From contig MNCI01004872.1 in assembly GCA_015680685.1 (NCBI GenBank), forward strand, positions 1,217,527-1,281,526: a stretch of DNA of 64,000 nt. Reading direction: 5' to 3'. The first letter of the stretch is position 1. The number at the start of each line of letters is the position of its first letter. The position numbers and the translations under genes are program-made. Shown one piece after another: positions 47,401 through 59,590 of this stretch. Below the pieces are notes generated by a model that was not told where the DNA came from, made no database searches, and was given only the letters and a program-made list of their open reading frames with translations. This DNA is from Gnetum montanum. Taxonomy: Eukaryota; Streptophyta; Gnetopsida; Gnetales; Gnetaceae.

Positions 47401-48019
47401 TTCCACCCACAAAAATAGTATTATCCAAGTGGAACTTTGCTACAAGCATATGAGTAGTATCAATAGTGGTATCAAATGTAGTCATGGATTGAGCACCACC
47501 AAGGGAAAAATACCCTTATAGATAACCTAATCCATATGGGTACTACATTTAGCAACCTCTATCTCCACATGACTTTTCTAGTCATGTTTTTACTTTTCAA
47601 TCTCACTACTACCCTCCTGATTACTATCAAACTCATTCTCCACATGAAAGGAAGGATATCACCTTTTACCCTTATCATCCTTTTGTTCCTACACATCTTC
47701 CTCCTTCCTCAACCTAGTTACCACTTACTCAATCTATGAAGGGTGAACTCCTAGCTCAATTGCAATAATACAATGCCACTAGGGCTATTAATCTACAACT
47801 AGTTCATCAACCAAGTGGTTCAAATAGCCAATCTAAGATATGATCTTTATTTTGACCCAATAGTCTTTCTAAGCCCTCACCTACACCTATGGTTGGCAAC
47901 CCTATTTCTTAATCTTCCTCTATATCAAATTCCTTCAAGTTCCCTTCAAATCAAATATCATCAAAGATCCATACTATTATGCTTACTTATGGCATATTTG
48001 ATTAGATCCATGCTAGAAA

Positions 48020-48430
48020 CCTTTCCAAGAAATTAATAGATTTTGGGAGTTCTCTTATTTACTTGCAAATTTCTAGAAATGAACCATGCAAAGCTCTTCT
48101 TGACTTAGGTTCTAGTGTTAGCCTGATTTCTCATGAGATGTATACTGCATGGAACCTACCTCCTCTAAAGAAGAGTAATATCAAATTAGAACTAGAAAAC
48201 TAGTCTATCATTATTCCATTGGTATTAGTAGAAGACATTGTAACCACTATCTATGGGTGGTCTTATCTTTCTCATATCCTTATGATTAAGGTGGAGAACT
48301 ACAAATGGGACTTTCAAATCATCATTGGAAGGGCATGGCTAATTACCATTGATGCAAAAATGGACATTAGAGATATTTCCTTAGAAATATCTAAAGAAAA
48401 TGCATTCAAGAAGATCAAGAATAAGTGAGT
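48020..48430 (+). pseudogene. Aspartic protease of element A
   Basis: Reads CKALLDLGSSVSLISHEMY (catalytic D-S/T-G-S changed to D-L-G-S), then a core VEDIVTTIYGWSY and the second signature QIIIGRAWLITIDAKMDI. Element C has the same domain at 63262-63540 with a different active-site lesion (LLDSIFDV). Confidence 0.82.
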
Positions 48431-48779
48431 TCCATACATCATGTACAATGATACAAGGTGCAATTATGTGTAAAAACTTTGATCAGTGAAATGAATGTCC
48501 ATCTCTACATGTAAGCAATGTGCACCAAAGGTAGATATTTAAAGGTATCTGTATGTAGTAGCCACAAGATACGATGGCACCTAGTGGCTAACCATTGATT
48601 TTGAAAGCAACACACTTGACATGTAACCTACTGGGAGCCTGACATGTGCATATGTCATGAGCATGGATGAAATATAGCAAGTTCATCACCAACTCTTTGA
48701 TGATGAAAATGATGAACTCATAGAGATTGATCTGAGGATATGCTAGCATTGTATCTACACCAATCTAGCCATGAAGCCA

Positions 48780-50035
48780 AAGAGGCAACCACAAAGAAGA
48801 TTAAATCCCAAACGAAAGTAGATCATCAAGAAGGAAATATAACAACTCCTCGAGGTAAGGTTTATCTATCCCATTGTAGATAGCCAGTTGGTTAGTCAAC
48901 TCATGATTGTGCCAAAGAAAAGAGACAAGTGCTGGGTCTACATTGATTTTCAACTACTAAATATGGCAACATTTAAGAATAATTTTTTGTTTCCATTCAT
49001 TGATCAAGTGTTAGACACAATATCTAGACATTTTTTTATAGTTTTCTAGATGGTTACAATGGCTATAACCAAATCCAAATTGCACTAGAAGACTCGGCCA
49101 AGACAACATTCATGAGTTCTTGGGTGAATTTTGCATATTGCAAGATGCCATTTAGTCTATGGAATGCCCGTGCTACATTTCAATGCTTGGTCTTAAGAAT
49201 TTTTTAATAGCAAATTGGTAGTGATATGAAAGTCTTCATAGATGACTTCTGCAACTAAGAAGCTACATTTGAGCAAGCCTTAGACTACCTTGAGCAAGTA
49301 CTAAAATGATGTGTTAAAAAAAACCTTCATCTCAATTGGAAAAAGAGTCATCTAATTGTCAAAGAAGGAATTATATTAGGGCATCAAATCTCACAAGCAC
49401 GAATTTAGGTAGACCGTAAAAAAATAAGGGTCATCTAAGGAATAACACACCAACCAAATATTTTCAAAGATGTTTGGTCATTTCCTAGACACAATAGCTA
49501 CTATTAGTAATTCATAGAGAATTTCTTTAAGATTGTAAAACTATTGGTTGAGCTAACAAGGAAATATGCTCCATTTATCTAGGCCATAGAATGTGAAAAA
49601 GCATTTCAAGAACTAAAGGATAAACTTGTAGAAACTCCAAGTCCATAGGCATCTAATTAGTCCAAACCATTTCAATTTATGATGAATGCATTAAATTACA
49701 CTTTGGAAGTTATGCTTATGTAGATGAATGATAAGAAATGTCCGTATTACATCCACTACCCAAGATAAAGTATTGTGGATGCATAACTTAACTACACCAT
49801 CATAAAAAAAGAATTGATGGCAGTGATGTTTGTTCTAGAGAAGTTTAGGCATTATGTGCCTAGATACAAAGAGTTTGTGCACATACACCATGGTGCCATT
49901 TCCTTCCTAATGAACAAGCCAATGGTAAGCCACCATGTCATAAAATGGCTAGTGATCTTATAGGAATTTGATATTACAATGGTAGATCAAAAAGGAACTG
50001 AGAATGTGATTGCTAATCACTTGTCTTGCTTGTGA
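48780..50035 (+). pseudogene. Reverse transcriptase and RNase H of element A
   Basis: RT blocks: QLMIVPKKRDKCWVYIDFQL (48.9 kb), NNFLFPFIDQVLD, FLDGYNGYNQIQIALEDSAK, CKMPFSLWNARATFQ, and the catalytic box FIDDF (49235-49249), in which both Asp remain. A connection domain follows (LHLNWKKSHLIVKEGIILGH). RNase H blocks: AFQELKDKLVETPSP, then TIIKKELMAVMFVLEKFRHY, VHIHHGAISFL and GTENVIANHLSCL near 50.02 kb. Stops are frequent. The wording (FLDGYNGYNQI, PFIDQ) is Athila/Tat-like and differs from the chromovirus B copies. Confidence 0.88.
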
Positions 50036-50289
50036 TTGAATAACAAAGAGGATGAAAGCCCACTATCTGACCTATTTATTAATGAACTCCTCTTTTCTAG
50101 GGATATAACTAAATGATTTTCCACTAAGCCTAAATGGTATGATGGCATTCTCACCTATATTCTCTCCTAGTAGATGCCATAAGGGTTGGACCAACAGAAA
50201 TAAATAATAGTTTCTACAATAGGTAAAATGGTTCATGGAGATCAATAGAAATCTCTATAAGGTGTGTACTAAGGGCCTAGTTCATTGTT

Positions 50290-51400
50290 GTGTCTCTAAT
50301 GATAATCAACTATGCATTCTCTAGGATGCTTATGAAGGTATTTACGGAGGCCACTATGCTAGGAGATGCATGGCTATTAAAATCCTAATTGCAAGGTATT
50401 ATTGGCCAACAATCTTTTAAGATGCTCATCAATATGTTCATTCTTGTGAATGCTGCCATTGAGATGGTGGAATGATTGCTTGAATGGAGGAACCTCAAGA
50501 GTGGATCCAACCACTAAAATCTTTTGAAATCTAAGGCATTGATTTCATTGGTTCCATCACATCCATGTCAAATGGAAAGGCATACATCACAGTCACTATT
50601 GACTATTGTATGAAATGGACAAAAGCAGTAGCTGTCATCGACTATACATTTTCTACTGTTGCTAGGTTTGTACAACAAAATTTTTTAAATAGGTTTGGTA
50701 TGCCACATGCATTAATGTCTTATAATGAAACTCACGTTATAGGCACTACCTTTTGAAAACTCATGCAACTCTTGGGGGTAAAACATAAACTAACAATACC
50801 CTACCACCACAAGCCAATGGTCAAGCTGAGGTTCCAAATAGGGAAATTACAATGATACTAATGAGAACTATTAGTAAATATAGGAAATACTAGAGCATGA
50901 AACTAAACAATTCCCTCTAAGCCTACCACTCAACATGGAAACTTTCCATAGGCTATTTTTCCTATGAGGTAGTGTACAGGAAATTACCAACACTTCCTAT
51001 TCAATCCAAGCTCCATACACTTTCCATAGCCTATGATCTTCACCTTGACTTAGCTCTAGCATAGAAAGAAATATTAATGAATCTCAACTTGCTAGATGAA
51101 AATAAATTGGTGGCCTTGTCATCTAACAAGTTGCACAAGGCATTCAACAAAAAGAGCCATAACCTTAAAATTAGAAAAGTTAAATTTTAACTGGGAGATA
51201 AGGTTCTCTACTGGAATCCCACACATGTACCTCAAAAAACTAAGTTCCAGATGTTGTGGGAAGGACCTTATATAATTTGTAAAATGTTTCCTTCTAGGGT
51301 CATGATGATCTACAAACTTGAAAGCCCAAACAAGAAATAGCCGGTCAACATATAACAAGTTAACCATTTCCATGAGCCTAAGTTAGCTAATGCAACAAAC
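50290..51400 (+). pseudogene. Integrase of element A
   Basis: The zinc region (GGHYARRCMAIKIL ... CECCH) lies at 50.35-50.46 kb. The core has GIDFIGSITSMSNGKAYITV (first Asp kept) and an open stretch 50565-50756 ending MSYNETHVIGTTF, where the D-N-G-T-H motif has lost its Asp. The C-terminal part is in several frames. The last recognisable coding words (HFHEPK-type) lie near 51.37 kb. Confidence 0.85.
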
Positions 51401-53380
51401 ATCTCATTAGATGGACAACCAAAATCAATATTTTAGATCTCCTCCTTTTAACTTAGTTGTGAGGGAGATGGCCATCCATGATAACTATATAAGTGACCCC
51501 TTAGTTTTTCCTTTTTTTGTTGTTTTACAACTTTTTGTTTTACACCATGTTAGTTTTACAAATTTTTGTTTGACATATTCTTTATCTTATACCTTTTTTT
51601 CAAGATTATTAATTTTTCAAAATTTTTGTTTTACAACATCATTAGTACATTTTATCTTTCTTAAATATTTTATAATTTCGTATATATTTTCCTTTATTTC
51701 AGGATGTGATTTTCTAATTATGTTTTAATAATAACGTGCCATATTTCCAACTGGGTATAGTGTGTTTGATTGATGTGGACATGTACTATTTGGTTATTTA
51801 ATTATTGGTGTCTGGATTCTCACTTTGAATTTTGTTACTAATAACTAGGACATGGTTTCTTTTTCATGAAAAAATCACTTTGTCCACAACACCCATCTAG
51901 CTACAAACTCTATGCTTTTTCTTGTTCTAGAAATGTGTAGTCTCTTTCTCATTAATAAAACTTTAATGAACTTTTAACTTTGGTAGTTTCTAGATTTGGA
52001 AAGGATTCAAAGGTTTGAACAAGGTGTGACTTCAAGGGGATTTAGTATTCTTTGTTCCTTTCTGCTTGCTTGGGTGCATGTGTGTTTTCATGGATTTATT
52101 ACCATTCCATGTCAATCAATAATAGGAAGTTTAATAAATCTTCATATGGTGTAGTTCCCATCCTAAAAAAAATGATGGGAATTCAAAGCACATTCCTTAG
52201 ACAAAATAAATGGGCTACAAGCACTAGTTATAGGACTAAAAATACATGTTACCCATGCCTAAAGGTCCCCTCTAACTAAGGCCCTTTCTCACTTCCTACT
52301 TTGCTTTTCTTTTTTAATAAAGAATAGTGGTTGTTCTATGGAAGCATTCTTGTGTCTTAGGGGGGTAGACTAGTCTTAGAATGATGATGAGATCTCACTG
52401 AACATGGTTAGTTTTGGTCTAGACTAAGGATGGATTTTATTAGGTCATTTAACCACATAATTAAAAAGGGAGTTCATGTGACATTAATCAAAAAGTCCAT
52501 TCCACACTCTTTCATCCATCTATGCTTTTCATGTCTCACCTCACTACTAGTTTCATGTTCTTGTTTTATGTCTTGGTTTGATGTGTAAAAATTCTTAGGT
52601 ACTTTCTTTTAGGTTTTTGTACTTAACTTTTAGTAACCATTAATCATCCATGGGGCCCATGGAATCCTTAGTTTGAAGCTGTGCAAGGGTAATCAAAGGA
52701 CTGTGCTTGCTTTGGGAAGGACCCACTTGCATATCTTTTAGTTGGGTTGTTAAGTTCTTTACCCTTAGATGTTCTTACAATCAAATCCTTTTGTGTGCTT
52801 CATCAATGACATCCAATTATGTGCATCTTCACAACATTTTTTTAGAGAATTCATCCTTTTATTTGTTGTGAATTCCTAAACCCTCTTCAAACATTTCATT
52901 GCATTTGAACTTTTCAAAATTTAAGAGCCTTCCCACTAAGACTATTAATGGAATTAATCCACCATAATCACAAACTAGCCAAGTGTACTTAAAAGATATA
53001 TGTTACACATTGCACACTAATCTATAATTTTTTTATGATTGTATTGGGAAGCGAGAACTAGAAGTGGGACTATCTTCACCAAAGGATAAGTAGTAGTAGC
53101 ATCATGTGACAAGGACCCTACATGAGCGTTGCATATTCTCCATCACTCTTCCTCTACTAGAGGATTTGGATGTCAGTTTTGTTAAGGGTGTTCACTTCTA
53201 TTGTCATGAACACCCAATTTTGTAAAATATTGTAAATACATACACTTGGGGACTTAGAATTTGTCTATTTCATCTAAGTCAAAGTTTGCATGTCATTCAA
53301 TAATCCCATACTTGCCCAATATTTTATAAGGAACTTGTTCCTCCTATTTTGCACTTAAGGACAAGTTTCCATTCAATCAT
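51401..53380 (+). other. Long 3' non-coding region of element A
   Basis: No env-like or other domain could be recognised; the one open stretch (51411-51728) is Phe/Leu-rich and looks like translated AT-rich DNA. It ends at the purine tract GGGGGTA (53381-53387). Confidence 0.55.
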
Positions 53381-53387
53381 GGGGGTA
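53381..53387 (+). promoter_or_regulatory. Polypurine tract of element A
   Basis: GGGGGTA lies immediately before the 3' LTR start TGATGAATCAAG. Its position fixes the LTR boundary. Confidence 0.75.
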
Positions 53388-54227
53388 TGATGAATCAAGT
53401 TTTGATGTGCTTTGATATAAATTCATGATATCAAAGCCTTGATATTAGATACCTAATATCAGATCCAAAGATGTGATGTCAAATATCTAATATGCAGGGT
53501 ATATGTTGGCCTATCAATATAGCACTTGGACATACAATTTTCATATTAGTTTTTGCATAGAGTAATGAAGTTCTTACAGTTTAGGCATTCCAGAGTTAGA
53601 ATATTTCTAAGTGCCCATAGCAGGAGTTTGAGTGTGTATAGATCTTTGCACTAATGTACCTAAGCATAGTAGTGTGATAGAAATAAAGATAAGCCCTTTT
53701 GATAATCCTTGCAACACTGAGAATAGATTAATGTTTCCTTTAATGGATTTAATATTCATGCACTTTATTGTAATGCATTTTAATTAAGCAATTAATTTCC
53801 AATTGTTAATGAACACAAGCATGACCACTTCAAGCATACGTGTAGTGCTTAGTAACTTAGAAACACTTAACATTTGGTAGCCTAGAAGCACTATATGCAT
53901 TCAATATGTGTCCAAAGAGTGGGAATGGGTACTTGTGTTAGGTTAGTTAGGTAGTAGATTAATTAGATATTAAATTATTCTATCTTTAATTCTTGTTTTA
54001 GGTGATTAAGCTTGTAAATATAAAAGGGTAGAAATCATATACCTTAGTTTCACTTAGCCATATACTTGTATCTGACAAGTGGAATTAAGAACATAACAAT
54101 CATTCCAATTTGATTCACTTTCTTGAACCAGTGTACATAAGAACTTAAGGTTGTGGACATTGACTAGATCATGTGTGAATGCTTGTGATTTATATGGTTG
54201 GGTGTAAGGGTACCTCACCACTCATCA
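53388..54227 (+). repeat. 3' LTR of element A
   Basis: 840 bp, TGATGAATC...CTCATCA. U3 contains a perfect inverted repeat GATATTAG-ATAC-CTAATATC near 53441-53462. It is followed by the ATTAC target duplication and then by chromovirus B2 sequence. Confidence 0.93.
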
Positions 54228-55399
54228 ATTACTTAATATCATGATGATAAAAAAGCTAAGGATAAGTGTTGAGAATAAACTCCTTGTTTTCCAAAGTTTG
54301 TTGATTGTAGTAAGATCATTGATTGAGTAATTTACTAATTGTTTTAGTATGAAGCTATTTTGTTGTGTGATCCTTAATTATAATTTGTTTAACCTCAAAG
54401 CTGGCATTAGAATTCAAAGGTTTGGTATTCTAATCTAGCACATAGGGTACATCATTCTAATGGAACTTCTTGCATAAACTCATGTGGAAAATAGAATGAA
54501 TCTTTAAATTTGCTAGAAGACTTAATCAATAGACTACTTCATCAATTATTTCTAAAACCACAAAAGGTCCACAGTATCATGAGGCTAACTTAGCATATCT
54601 TCCTAGCTTAAGGAAACTCCTAGTGTGTTTTACTCTTAGCAATATTTGATTCCCAATTTGGGATTCCTTCTTAAGGAAATGTTGACCTACATATCCCTTA
54701 TAATTATCCTAGGCTACTTGAAACTTTTCTTCAACTATTGGAATGATAATTTTCATGATTTTTATTTTTTCTTCCTTCCACTTTTCCCTTAAAGTTGGGT
54801 CTACCTAACTCTGTAGTGCATGACAATTTTTCTATATACAACTTCAAATGATGTTCAACGTATGGTCATTAATATTTAGTATTGTAGGCAAATTAATCAA
54901 AATGCAAGTAATTCTTTCATTTTTTTGGTCTACTTCCAATGTAGATTTGGAGAATATTTTCTAATATTTTATTAATGTGTTCTATTTGGCCATATGTTTC
55001 TAGGTGGTATGTTGTGCTAAATTTTAATTAGATTCCAAGTTTTATTTTTAGTACATATATTTTCTCATAAAGATAATGTTTCCAAACCTTTAAAGCATGA
55101 ACAAATACTAACAATTCTAGATCATGTATTGACTAATTTACTTGAGCTCTTCATAATTTATGAGACTCAAAACATACCACTTTATATTCTTCTAAATGAA
55201 TTGCATCGATTCTACTTTTTAGGCATATGTATATATTTAAAATGGTATTTATTCATCTAGGATTCTCAGGATAGGTGTTCTTATTAATAACTTCTTTAAT
55301 ATTAGGAATGCTTCCCTACCTTTTCTATTAAACTTAAACACACATTTTTCTTGTAAGAGATTAGTTAAGGGGGCTACCAAGGTTGACTAATCTTTAATA

Positions 55400-56010
55400 A
55401 AATGTTAATAAAACCCTATTAATCCTACAAAACTATGAAATACTGTGGTATCTTTAAGTTTTGACCAATCACAAAGTATACTAACTTTAGATTGATATAA
55501 TTGTAGTTATTTCATAAATGAAATATGGCCCAAGTATGAAAATTTTCCTTTAAGAGTTCACATTTACTTAATTTTTTCTTTAATTAATGTTCCTTGTAAT
55601 TTTTAAATGTTTAACATGTTCTTCTCTTAACTTAGAATAAACAAGTATATCATTCATAAGTATGAAAATAAATTGATGAAGGTGCTCTTGAAAGATATAA
55701 TTCATCAATGTTATGAATGTTGTAGGTATGTTGGTTAATCCAAATGGCATCACCACAAACTCATAGAATTTGTATCTAGTTCTAAATGTTGTTTTCTTAA
55801 TATCTTTCTCTTTAATCCTTATTTGATGATAACCTAATTTTAAGTCAATCTTAGAAAAATAACATGCTTCAATAAGTTGGGCAAATAGTTTGTCAATCCT
55901 AGGTAGGAAATAGGCATTCTGAATCATTACTATGTTTAACATCCTATAATCAATACATAGCATACCATCCTTCTTTGTAACAAATAAAATTGGTGCATCC
56001 CAAGGCAAGA
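55400..56010 (-). pseudogene. Reverse transcriptase of chromovirus B2
   Basis: A frame of 142 codons (55580-56008): [74 protein letters not shown], then the catalytic box [10 protein letters not shown] (M-N-D at plus 55649-55657). As in B1, the first Asp of the D-D pair is Asn. This is the longest uninterrupted enzyme segment in the window, but the fingers start and thumb end are missing. Confidence 0.9.
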
Positions 56011-56039
56011 TGCTTAGTTGAATATTCTCTTCTTCTAAT

Positions 56040-57050
56040 GACTAATCAAAGTAATGAGACCATATCAACAAGCATGACAAAGGTAAGTCTCTATGAGTAT
56101 AGTGATATTTCATCCCTAACTACAACTCATCCCCTATTTTTGCAATAATAGTTTGTTTAGACCTCTACTTGGATGGCATGAACTGACATTAGTTTGTATT
56201 AGTAGGAGGATTGGTTGGTTTTCATACTAGGATGAGCCTCCCCTCTTCAGAGTGAATTAAATACTAATGAAGGCATTGATTACAATTTAATATGTAAAAG
56301 GAACATTAGGTGAGGGAGAAGATCAACCTTGGAGCCAAATGTTGGGGTAGAGACAGGTTCAATTGTAGATACTATGGCTCACAATGACATAGCACCAATC
56401 CAACATGCTACTAGATGTTGAAATTAGTAGAATATGCTACAAGTATAAATATATGATGCTTAGTATAGTTGGGAAGCCCAGGTGATAATACAGTGCCTAC
56501 CGACCAACTTGTAGTCTAGTATCAAGAGTAGTGAAAGTATGTCGAGTGACTAGTGAGCCCTAATGGTTCTAAAATACGGCTTAGTCTAAGTCTCAGTGTC
56601 TTGGTATGTGGTATATATCAAGTAAGGCAAGTGTTAATACATAGTATTCCATGATCCATAATTGAAACATAGGTGTAATGAGGATGTTATAATTTAGAGT
56701 CAATACTGAGGCTTGATTTAATGAGGAAGGAAAGTACTCTTTAGCAGTGTAATATAATATGCATCATTAATGATCAAGGCAAAGATAGAAGTTTTAGTGG
56801 TTATTTAAGTGTAGTCACTCATACCAACCAAGGTGTAGGGATGTAAATAGGAAGGTTATTCATCAACAAAGAAGGAAGAATTTCCATCCATCACGAGGCT
56901 TCCATAAATAGGTATTATTATTTTAGGATATGGTAATGTAACAAGAAGATCCAAGAATAACAAATAATTGCACAAATCATTTGTTAACATAGAAATCAAA
57001 TAAATATGAAAGTCCATATTCCCTTTTTGAGGGACAAAATTCTAGACTTA
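56040..57050. other. Unassigned insert inside B2
   Basis: It separates the RT and protease regions, which are about 200 bp apart in B1. No frames, LTR ends or inverted repeats were recognised; it contains words such as TTGGGGTAGAGACAGG. Probably an old insertion, with boundaries approximate. Confidence 0.45.
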
Positions 57051-57099
57051 TTATCTCACTTGCTATTTCTACAAAAATTAATGAGTTTTATTTTTTCAT

Positions 57100-57720
57100 T
57101 TAATTTTGAAGTTGAATACCTATAAGAGGCTTTTGAAATTGGTTGTGTGCTTGGAAAAATGTCAATGGCATGTTCAAAACTTCTTTTTGAAGGTAATTCC
57201 CTAGTTTCACCAACATTAAATCCTTATACTCTTCAAGTTCTATTGGAATCTTGATGTTGAAATGTTTTGGGGATTGAGTTACTTTTATGATCAACATTGT
57301 AGCATCTTGACTAGTGTGATACCTTGCTTAATAGTTATCATATGAATTTGCTTTGCTATTTCTATATCCCTTAGAATCTTAACTCCATTAGTGATTGAAA
57401 TTTTTAAAATATGGCTTTCAAAATCAGAAGTAATGTCAAGTTTTTGCATAAAATACATTCATAATATTACATCAATATCTTCTCTAAATTCAAAGAAATT
57501 AACAACAAAGAAATATCTTGTAGGTTAAAATTAATTTCTTCATACCTAGTGTGCTTTCTTACTATCATTCCATCTACAAGTTTTTTTTTTTTGATAATTG
57601 TTTTGGAAGTTAAGATTAAATTTAATGAATTAACTAAACTTGTTGAAATAAAATTATCACTTATTCCATTATTAATAAAAAATTTAATCTTTTAGCCCAT
57701 AATTAATCCTATAAAAATAA
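57100..57720 (-). pseudogene. Protease region of chromovirus B2
   Basis: The minus strand reads FINNGISDNFISTSLVNSLN near 57.63 kb, aligned with the B1 start IDNGANVNFIS; the D-S-G motif is N-N-G here. The C-terminal continuation (57100-57297) matches the B1 linker to RT (PKEL-YKDL type). Confidence 0.75.
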
Positions 57721-57859
57721 GTAAAGCAAATTAAAATTTCCTCAAATCTAACTTTAGTGATATTAAAATCTTCTTCACTATAGATGTAATAGTAGTTTGA
57801 ATATTTATTTTGACTACATTTGCATTGGGTTTTGTATTCTTATTTTGATTATTTCTTTT

Positions 57860-58840
57860 TATTCTTCCTCGTAATTTTGGACAATCTAGCTTGAAGTGAT
57901 CTTTACCAAAAGTGAAGCATCTAGATTGAGTTCTCTTAGTGGGTGTCTCTTATACTATTGTTTGTTAGAGGGTTATAGTTTTTACTTGATTTTAATCCTC
58001 ATAGTCCTTAGCAATTCTATATGCTTCATCAACTATTTAAAGATTATGTATATGTATATGGGAACATAGTTGTGGATGTAGTCCACCAATGAACTTTGCG
58101 GGCAACTCTCCCTCATCCCAATGGCTTACATATTAAAAGAGGTTGTAGAATTCCTTATAGTAATCTTCCATGAATCATCTATCCAATATTAATAAATCAA
58201 ATCACATATTATGCTTCTTAATAAAGGAATCTATTACAAAATTTGATTTGAAATCTTGACAAAAGTTGAGTCAATAGTTCATTCTACCATGTTGCCACAA
58301 GTTCTCTTAAATACAAGGAGACTACTTCTAAATATTCTTAGATTGATAAATTTAATATATGAAAATAATTATTTATGGTATTAGGATAATTATTTACCTT
58401 GGCACGAGATCTGGGGGCTTCATCATAATGATCAAGTATTACCTTGTTGCCATGAATCTAGGTTAATGATTCTCTTGGTGAATTTTACCAATTCTAATAA
58501 CCCTCATCTTTAGGTTCTATTCTTTGGCCTTGTAAAGGAATATTGGCACCCTAGCATCCAATAGGTGGAGATTAACCTCACTACTAATCCCTTGGGTGAA
58601 AAGGATATTGGTATTTGTCTCACTGATGTTGGAATTATTCTTGGTGATAATCCCTAGATGGAAAATGATTTTGATTATGGTTTCTTAATGAATATTGGTT
58701 TTGGTTAAGATGTTGAATTAAATGATTAGTTAATTTCTTGATGGAATTGGCAAAGAAACCCATCTTTCCTTGAATTTCTAAACCATTTTCCTTTTGGACT
58801 ATAGGATAATTTTTTTTTGGCATGTTTGAATTTTCATCAA
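57860..58840 (-). pseudogene. Gag of chromovirus B2, N-terminally truncated
   Basis: It opens near 58823 with KENGLEIQGKMGFFANSIKK, matching the coiled region of B1 gag, and ends in a knuckle CFTFGKDHFKLDC near 57.92 kb, whose second Cys is Phe. Similarity to B1 stops at about 58.84 kb, some 150 codons short of the B1 start region. Confidence 0.75.
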
Positions 58841-58884
58841 TTAATAGAAAATATGTCCATTACTAAACATACCAAGGAGCTAGG

Positions 58885-59220
58885 TCACCAATGTCCATCG
58901 GAGATTCATGGGAAGAAGGATTTTATGATGCTAACAATGTTTGTTGGAGATTCATGGAAGGTATGATTATATAGTACCAATAGTGTTTATGGAGCTTTAT
59001 GACAGGTAGGATTTTTTGATGATAGTGATATCTATAGATCTCCATGAGTGGTATGATTTTATGATGATGGTTGTATCAATGGAGCTCCATGGAAAGTAGG
59101 ATTTGTCAATGCTAGTGATTATCATGGTTGTGAAAGGTAGGATTTTGCAATACTAGCAGTGTTCATGGAGCTCCATGGGAGGTAGGATTTTGTGGCACTA
59201 ATGATATCTATCAATGAGAA
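58885..59220 (+). repeat. Minisatellite, about 46-bp unit, 7 copies
   Basis: Units close to GGAGCTCCATGGGAGGTAGG, then ATTTTGTGATGCTAGTGAT, then a short ATCTAT-like link recur seven times with 39-48 bp spacing. It begins about 45 bp beyond the truncated B2 gag. Confidence 0.85.
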
Positions 59221-59590
59221 AGGATACCATGAAAAAATAGACCTAGCATAGGCACATCATAATGTAGAGAACATCAGGGTACATATGAGTAAGGCATAAA
59301 AGAATGCATGCAAGAATTCTTATTATCCATGAAGGTGGTGAGGTGAGAGCATGTGGCTCTGAGAATGTCAAAGATAAGCCATTACTTAGTAGGCTAGTGG
59401 TAGAACTACAGTAGGCCATAATGGTTGATTATGATGCTACATAACTGGGCTATGATGTTGCTTAGCTAGTTGACCACAAGAGCTAGTAGTTGCTAGTCCT
59501 ATTGCCAAGCAATAAGTTTTAAATTAAAAATAATAAAAACTAAATTTAACATTTACTTTTATAAGGTTAAAAATTATAAAATATAATTAA
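59221..59590. other. Spacer before element C
   Basis: No gene. The last 25 bases (AAAAATTATAAAATATAATT) resemble the chromovirus 3' spacer at 34597-34620, but the match is short and AT-only. Confidence 0.4.

Larger units (their letters stand above)
44431..54227 (+). mobile_element. Athila/Tat-like Gypsy element A, complete and nested in B2
   Basis: Two LTRs (44431-45280 and 53388-54227), primer site, gag, protease, RT, RNase H, integrase and polypurine tract are all on the plus strand over 9.8 kb. The flanking 5-mers ATTAC (44426-44430) and ATTAC (54228-54232) are identical, proving insertion as one unit into chromovirus B2. All frames are broken. About 2 kb of non-coding DNA (51.4-53.38 kb) separates pol from the 3' LTR; Athila elements often carry an env-like frame there, but none is recognisable here. 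Confidence 0.95.
54228..58840 (-). mobile_element. Chromovirus B2, main body
   Basis: Collinear on the minus strand with B1: chromodomain (about 54.24-54.4 kb), integrase remnants (54.55-55.03 kb), RNase H (55.05-55.35 kb), RT (55.4-56.0 kb), protease (about 57.1-57.7 kb), zinc knuckle (about 57.9 kb) and gag (58.0-58.84 kb). Bases 56.04-57.05 kb are a non-homologous insert or strongly diverged spacer between RT and protease that B1 lacks. Gag is truncated at its N-terminus near 58.84 kb. Confidence 0.87.

Noticed and set aside
51411-51728. Open frame after pol of element A, in the place of an env-like gene
   Set aside because: Composition is Phe/Leu-rich as expected from translating AT-rich DNA; no signal peptide, transmembrane pattern or motif typical of Athila env-like frames could be defended.
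59565-59590. Possible insertion of element C into a third chromovirus copy
   Set aside because: The shared stretch with 34597-34620 is about 20 AT-only bases, too little to support it.
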